This document shows positions 6,764 to 6,768 of a DNA stretch of 6,768 nt, one piece after another. Made by a program: the position numbers and the translations under genes. The notes below the pieces were generated by a model. The model saw nothing but the letters and a program-made list of their open reading frames with translations. It was not told the origin of the DNA and made no database searches. Numbering within the stretch: the stretch's first letter is position 1; each line of letters opens with the position of its first letter. Where the stretch lies: NCBI GenBank assembly GCA_946887085.1, contig CAMPKG010000190.1, positions 1 through 6,768 on the forward strand. Direction: 5' to 3'. This DNA is from an uncultured Sphingobacteriales bacterium (GTDB lineage: Bacteria > Bacteroidota > Bacteroidia > Chitinophagales > Chitinophagaceae).

Positions 6764-6768
6764 TAACT

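Overview
The window looks like chromosome of a member of the Bacteroidota, most likely of the Chitinophagales/Chitinophagaceae type. This rests on three things: two large repeat-rich secreted proteins, one of which ends in the gliding-motility-associated C-terminal (CHU_C, type IX secretion type-B) sorting domain; TAnnTTTG-type -7 promoter elements in the short intergenic spaces; and start codons without Shine-Dalgarno sequences. The family placement within the phylum is inference.

Layout. Positions 1-4803 hold two tandem, same-strand (minus) paralogues encoding secreted multidomain adhesin-like proteins. The upstream one (2464-4803) is complete: signal peptide, a cysteine-containing N-terminal beta-sandwich-like domain, six Ig/PKD-like repeats and the CHU_C sorting domain. 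The downstream one (start at 2412) is open without a stop to base 1, so its C-terminus lies outside the window. It has the same architecture but two more central repeats, and the visible part stops inside the last repeat before the expected sorting domain.

A 92-bp divergent promoter region (4804-4895) separates these from a plus-strand group of four small genes: a DUF983 zinc-ribbon membrane protein, an exported single-domain rhodanese, a GNAT acetyltransferase, and an ECF-type sigma-70 factor that ends five bases before the window edge. Rhodanese and GNAT are 10 bp apart and probably cotranscribed. The sigma factor follows after a 74-bp gap. There is no gene-free stretch over 300 bases, and I saw no RNA gene, insertion sequence or CRISPR array.

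Functionally, the minus-strand pair are candidate cell-surface or released proteins exported by the Sec system and then the type IX system. The plus-strand genes look like ordinary housekeeping or accessory genes with no clear shared pathway. I did not find convincing evidence of a new biological system. The most interesting points are the paralogue pair with different repeat numbers, the interleaved divergent promoters, and the exported rhodanese.
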